Below, piece after piece: positions 12,607-15,358 of a DNA stretch of 15,358 nucleotides. A program made the translations under genes and the position numbers. Each line of letters starts with the position of its first letter. The stretch's first letter is position 1. The notes under the pieces are model-generated. The model was not told the DNA's origin. It saw only the letters and a program-made list of their open reading frames with translations, and did not search any database. Origin of the DNA: an uncultured Terriglobus sp. (lineage in GTDB: Bacteria; Acidobacteriota; Terriglobia; Terriglobales; Acidobacteriaceae); assembly GCA_937871605.1 (NCBI GenBank), contig CALMRM010000118.1:1-15358 (forward strand). Reading direction: 5' to 3'.

Positions 12607-12903
12607 ATGACTGCTCTGATCGTACTTCTCGTGATTGTTCACATCATCATCTGCCTGTTCCTTATCAGTGTGGTCCTGGTGCAGCAGGGCAAGAGCGCCG
12701 ACCTTGCAGGTGCGTTTGGCGGGCAGGGCTCGCAGACCGCGTTTGGCCCGCGTGGCACGGCCAACCTGTTGACGCGCCTGACCACCTGGTCGGCAGTGCT
12801 CTTCATGGTCACCTCCATCAGTCTTACGATTCTGATGTCGCGTAAGAGTGATCGGTCCGTGCTCTCAGGCACTACAACGCACCAGAGCGCCCCAAAGAGA
12901 TAG
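12607..12903 (+). CDS. secG: Preprotein translocase subunit SecG
   Basis: A 98-residue inner-membrane subunit of the SecYEG channel, which assists SecA-driven export. It has two hydrophobic helices, about 3-26 and 57-77, linked by the family-defining cytoplasmic loop VLVQQGKSADLAGAFGGQGS (23-42) and the segment TAFGPRGTANLLTRLT. The C-terminal tail is short, polar and basic. ATG 12607 has GGAAG about 6 nt upstream. It is divergent from the YebC-family gene, with an extended -10 at 12522-12530, and is closed by a strong terminator at 12920-12944. It probably forms a single-gene transcript, although some read-through to the hydrolase gene 58 bases on is possible. Confidence 0.97.
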   Translation: MTALIVLLVIVHIIICLFLISVVLVQQGKSADLAGAFGGQGSQTAFGPRGTANLLTRLTTWSAVLFMVTSISLTILMSRKSDRSVLSGTTTHQSAPKR

Positions 12904-12919
12904 CTCGGCGCGCGCTCTC

Positions 12920-12944
12920 AGCGTGGGCTTCGGTCCACGCTTTT
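12920..12944 (+). terminator. Intrinsic terminator of secG with UUCG tetraloop
   Basis: AGCGTGGGC (12920-12928) pairs with GTCCACGCT (12933-12941), a 9-bp stem with one G-U pair, closing a TTCG loop of the very stable C(UUCG)G type. The stem runs directly into TTTT at 12941-12944. It begins 17 bases after the secG stop. Confidence 0.85.
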
Positions 12945-12961
12945 GCTTGGAGACTGACGCA

Positions 12962-13588
12962 ATGGAGCGCACTACGTTTCCCGTCGGACCGCTGCAGTGC
13001 AATTGCTCCATCCTGTACGACACGGTCGCGAAGGACGCCACTGTCGTAGATCCGGGCGGCGATCTGGCAGAGATCAACGCCTTTCTGGCTGCACACCACC
13101 TCACGCTGCGGCAGATTGTGGTCACCCACGCCCACCTCGACCACATTGCTGGAGCCAAGGTGTTGTCTGAGCAGACGGGTGCTCCCGTGCTGTTTCACCA
13201 GGCCGACCTCTTCCAGCTATCGTGGATGGAGCAGCAGGCTGCCTGGATGGGTGTCCCGACCCCGCGAGTCGCACCGCCAGATGTGAGCGCGGAGGCGGGA
13301 ACGAAGCTCACTGTGGGAACAGAGGTGGGTGAAATCCTGCATACGCCGGGCCATACCGCCGGCAGTATCTCGCTGCACTTTCCCCAAAGTCACCTTCTGC
13401 TTGCGGGCGACACCCTGTTTCGGGGCGGCATCGGCCGTACGGACCTGCCAGGTGGCGACGGTCGGCTGATCCTGTCCTCTATCCGTGACCAGCTGCTGAC
13501 CTTGCCGGATGACACAGAGGTGGTCGCGGGTCACGGCGCACCGACAACCATCCTCGAAGAACGTGAGACAAACCCGTTTCTCGTGTAA
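12962..13588 (+). CDS. MBL-fold metallohydrolase, glyoxalase II / YcbL-like
   Basis: A 208-residue cytoplasmic hydrolase with all the metal ligands of the metallo-beta-lactamase fold: THAHLDH (H56, H58, D60, H61), H131 in HTPGHTAGS, D150 in LLAGDTLF, and H191 in VVAGHGAPT. GRTDLPGGD (158-166) and the end ERETNPFL are typical of the short, YcbL-like glyoxalase II group, which lack the C-terminal glutathione-binding domain of classical GloB (about 250 residues). It probably hydrolyses a thioester such as S-lactoylglutathione or a related small thiol conjugate; the substrate is inferred. ATG 12962 has GGAG about 9 nt upstream. The frame is open further upstream, but that would overlap secG and its terminator. 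It converges on the photolyase gene with a 9-base gap. Confidence 0.93.
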   Translation: MERTTFPVGPLQCNCSILYDTVAKDATVVDPGGDLAEINAFLAAHHLTLRQIVVTHAHLDHIAGAKVLSEQTGAPVLFHQADLFQLSWMEQQAAWMGVPTPRVAPPDVSAEAGTKLTVGTEVGEILHTPGHTAGSISLHFPQSHLLLAGDTLFRGGIGRTDLPGGDGRLILSSIRDQLLTLPDDTEVVAGHGAPTTILEERETNPFLV

Positions 13589-13597
13589 GACGGCGTC

Positions 13598-15283
13598 TCA
13601 GGTGACGATTTCGCCGCGCTCCAACTGCTGCACAGCCTGCTCCGCACGTGTACGAAGCGCTTCACGCTCCTCGGCGGATTTCTTGCCAAGCGTGTTGTAG
13701 GGCATCCGCATGCGCTGATTGCTACCCAGCAGGTCCGCATGTCGCTCCAGAAAGCTCCAATACAGCGCTGTGAACGGGCAAGAGCCCCGGCCTGTAGCCT
13801 TTTTGGGGTCCAGTGTGCACTGCCCACAGTAGTTGCTCATGCGGTTGATGTACGCTGCGCCCGACACATACGGCTTGGTCGCGGTCAGACCGCCATCGGC
13901 AAACGTCGACATGCCCAGAACATTCGGTTCCACGACCCAGTCATACGCGTCCACATAGCTGATCCAGAACCAATCCGTCAGTTCGCGCGGCGAGAAGCCG
14001 CACAGCACAGCCAGGTTTGAGAGCACCATGAGCCGGGTGATGTGGTGGGACCAACCCGTCTGCATCACCTGCGCCACCACGGTGTCGAGGCAAAACATGC
14101 CGGAACGCTGACCCCAGTACGCCGGTGGCAGCGGCAGGTGCGCGCCAAGGGCAGAGGGCACGGCGGGCCGGTCCGGTTCTGCCGCGTTGATCTCCTTCAC
14201 CAGCATGGGGCTGTAGGCATTGGCGCTCCGGTTTGCCGGAGAGTCAGGAGACTGCTCGAGTGACCGGTAACCATCTGTCACCCGGTGCATGTGCCGCATG
14301 AACTCTCGCCAGCCAAGTACCTGACGAATAAAGCCTTCCGCGCTGGCGAGGGGGATCTTGCCCTTGCGGTACTCGGCCTCTACATCGTGCACCATCTGGC
14401 GTGGCAACAGGCGGCTCACATTCACCAGCGCAGACATGGCCGAGTGGAACATCACCGGCTCGCCCGAGTCCATGGCATCTTCATACGGTCCGAAAAACGG
14501 TAACAGCCGCTTGAGCGCATACTGCCAAAGCGCGTCCACATCCTTCCCCGTCACCGGCAGGTCAAAGCCCTCCGACGTGCCCAGCGTGTCCGGCGTAAGG
14601 CGATCGATCATCTCCACCACTTCGCGTGTCATGTCGTCCACCGGGAAGGTTGGGCGCGGCGGTACAGGAATTTGGCCGCGATAACGTTCGCGATTTTCCT
14701 CGTCGAAGGAAAGGCGCCCACCTGTAAACTTGCCGCCCGGATCCATCAAGAGGCCACTGGTCTGCCGCATGTGCCGGTAGAACCGCTCCATCAGGTACTG
14801 CCGTCCACGCGTTGGCTTGCCGAAAACTGCTTCCCAGTCTGCCTCCGTGGAAAGCCACGCCGTATCGGGCTGGTATTCCAGTGTCAGTCCGTTTGCCTGG
14901 GCGGCCTGAAGGTCTTTGCGCAACTCGCGTTCCGCTGGCGGGCTCAGGAGCACGGGTGGGAGGTGCAGGCGCTCCTGCACGGTGCGCAGCTGCTCTCCGA
15001 AGCTCTCCGGCGCGTTCAGGTACAGGACCGCGCGGCCCTTGTCGAGCTGCTCCAGCGCAAAGTGCCGCTGGCTGGACAGCACAAGCATCACCTTTTTGCG
15101 GTGGTATGGCCGCGCTTTACCCTTCGCGTGCGACTCCACAAAGATAAGGCCCGCGTCAGGGTTGTTGGCCACCACACCCAGCCGGTCGTTCTGCCTGTCA
15201 TACGGCAGAAAGACCCATTGCCGCTGCCTGGCTTCGGCGGCGGAGGGGTTCTGCGCACTCATCTGCTGCAAAAAGCTGCTCAT
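13598..15283 (-). CDS. Iron-sulfur bacterial cryptochrome/photolyase (PhrB / (6-4) photolyase type)
   Basis: A 561-residue flavoprotein of the FeS-BCP family, which repairs (6-4) photoproducts in DNA under light. Cysteines C398, C486, C489 and C502 have the same spacing (88, 3, 13) as the [4Fe-4S] ligands C350, C438, C441 and C454 of Agrobacterium PhrB. H413-H414 in WSHHITRLMVLSNLA sit where PhrB has the His pair needed for repair. GGRLSFDEENRE (188-199), GWREFMR (324-330), and YDWVVEPNVLGMSTFADGG (447-465) are family hallmarks. Relative to PhrB (about 507 residues) it has a short N-terminal extension and about 36 extra residues around 335-375, between GWREFMR and the RPLP-like LPLPPAYW. ATG 15283 lacks a clear ribosome site; ATG 15262 is an alternative. 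It is read after a Lys/Ala-rich protein gene and may be co-transcribed with it. Confidence 0.93.
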   Translation of the reverse strand: MSSFLQQMSAQNPSAAEARQRQWVFLPYDRQNDRLGVVANNPDAGLIFVESHAKGKARPYHRKKVMLVLSSQRHFALEQLDKGRAVLYLNAPESFGEQLRTVQERLHLPPVLLSPPAERELRKDLQAAQANGLTLEYQPDTAWLSTEADWEAVFGKPTRGRQYLMERFYRHMRQTSGLLMDPGGKFTGGRLSFDEENRERYRGQIPVPPRPTFPVDDMTREVVEMIDRLTPDTLGTSEGFDLPVTGKDVDALWQYALKRLLPFFGPYEDAMDSGEPVMFHSAMSALVNVSRLLPRQMVHDVEAEYRKGKIPLASAEGFIRQVLGWREFMRHMHRVTDGYRSLEQSPDSPANRSANAYSPMLVKEINAAEPDRPAVPSALGAHLPLPPAYWGQRSGMFCLDTVVAQVMQTGWSHHITRLMVLSNLAVLCGFSPRELTDWFWISYVDAYDWVVEPNVLGMSTFADGGLTATKPYVSGAAYINRMSNYCGQCTLDPKKATGRGSCPFTALYWSFLERHADLLGSNQRMRMPYNTLGKKSAEEREALRTRAEQAVQQLERGEIVT

Positions 15284-15299
15284 GGCGGTGAAACGGGTA

Positions 15300-15358
15300 C
15301 TACCGTCGCGCAGCCTTCTTTGCGGCGGCCTTCACAGCGAGCTTCACCGGTGTCTTCG
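15300..15358 (-). CDS. C-terminal tail of a Lys/Ala-rich protein (cut by window edge)
   Basis: The minus-strand frame from the right edge reads KTPVKLAVKAAAKKAARR and then TAG (15300-15302), only 16 bases before the photolyase start. Such alternating Lys/Ala tails are common in DNA-binding proteins (histone H1-like, AlgP-like, extended HU, some Ku or topoisomerase proteins). The rest lies outside the window, so the protein cannot be named. Confidence 0.6.
   Translation of the reverse strand, partial: KTPVKLAVKAAAKKAARR

Overview
The window looks like chromosomal DNA from a Gram-negative bacterium, most likely Acidobacteriota (Terriglobia/Acidobacteriaceae-like). That placement is inferred from the gene mix and protein style: a PagL-like outer-membrane barrel, a large Slt70-type lytic transglycosylase, an SSS symporter with a tiny membrane partner, a stand-alone glutamate formimidoyltransferase, and moderately high GC. 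No rRNA or other marker settles it. I see no phage, IS element, CRISPR array or obvious genomic island; the genes are tightly packed and none is visibly broken.

Layout. (1) Positions 1-3081, minus strand: a glycan-assembly operon read right to left, with a CgeB-like glycosyltransferase, a sugar-1-phosphate nucleotidyltransferase, a SAM methyltransferase and a TPR/GT9-like protein cut by the left edge. Stop and start signals are overlapping or nearly so. (2) 3082-3311: a divergent spacer with two abutting palindromes, then tRNA-Leu(UAA) on the plus strand. (3) 3322-7794, minus: Slt-type lytic transglycosylase, SSS sodium:solute symporter and an 80-residue two-helix membrane protein. (4) 7991-8850, plus: an ECF sigma factor translationally coupled to a soluble zinc-binding anti-sigma factor, followed by a hairpin terminator shared with the convergent gene. 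(5) 8908-11586, minus: PagL-like protein, glutamate formimidoyltransferase and a secreted protein of unknown function, probably one transcript. (6) 11667-12407, minus: YebC-family regulator, closed by its own terminator and divergent from secG (12607-12903, plus). secG ends in a UUCG-loop terminator and is followed by a metallo-beta-lactamase-fold hydrolase (12962-13588, plus). (7) 13598-15283, minus: an iron-sulfur bacterial cryptochrome/photolyase, with the Lys/Ala-rich tail of another protein at the right edge.

How the genes work together. The left operon should make or decorate a surface glycan: nucleotide-sugar activation, transfer and methylation. The middle holds cell-wall turnover and solute uptake. 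The sigma/anti-sigma pair is a small signalling module whose anti-sigma has no membrane segment and carries a CHCC zinc motif with RsrA-like spacing, pointing to a cytoplasmic cue such as thiol stress. The remainder is secretion (SecG), translation-linked or regulatory function (YebC), thioester/metallo-hydrolase chemistry and light-dependent DNA repair. I found no clear-cut undescribed multi-gene system. The best leads are the symporter with its small partner, the unidentified secreted protein, the soluble anti-sigma factor, and the photolyase with an extra internal segment.
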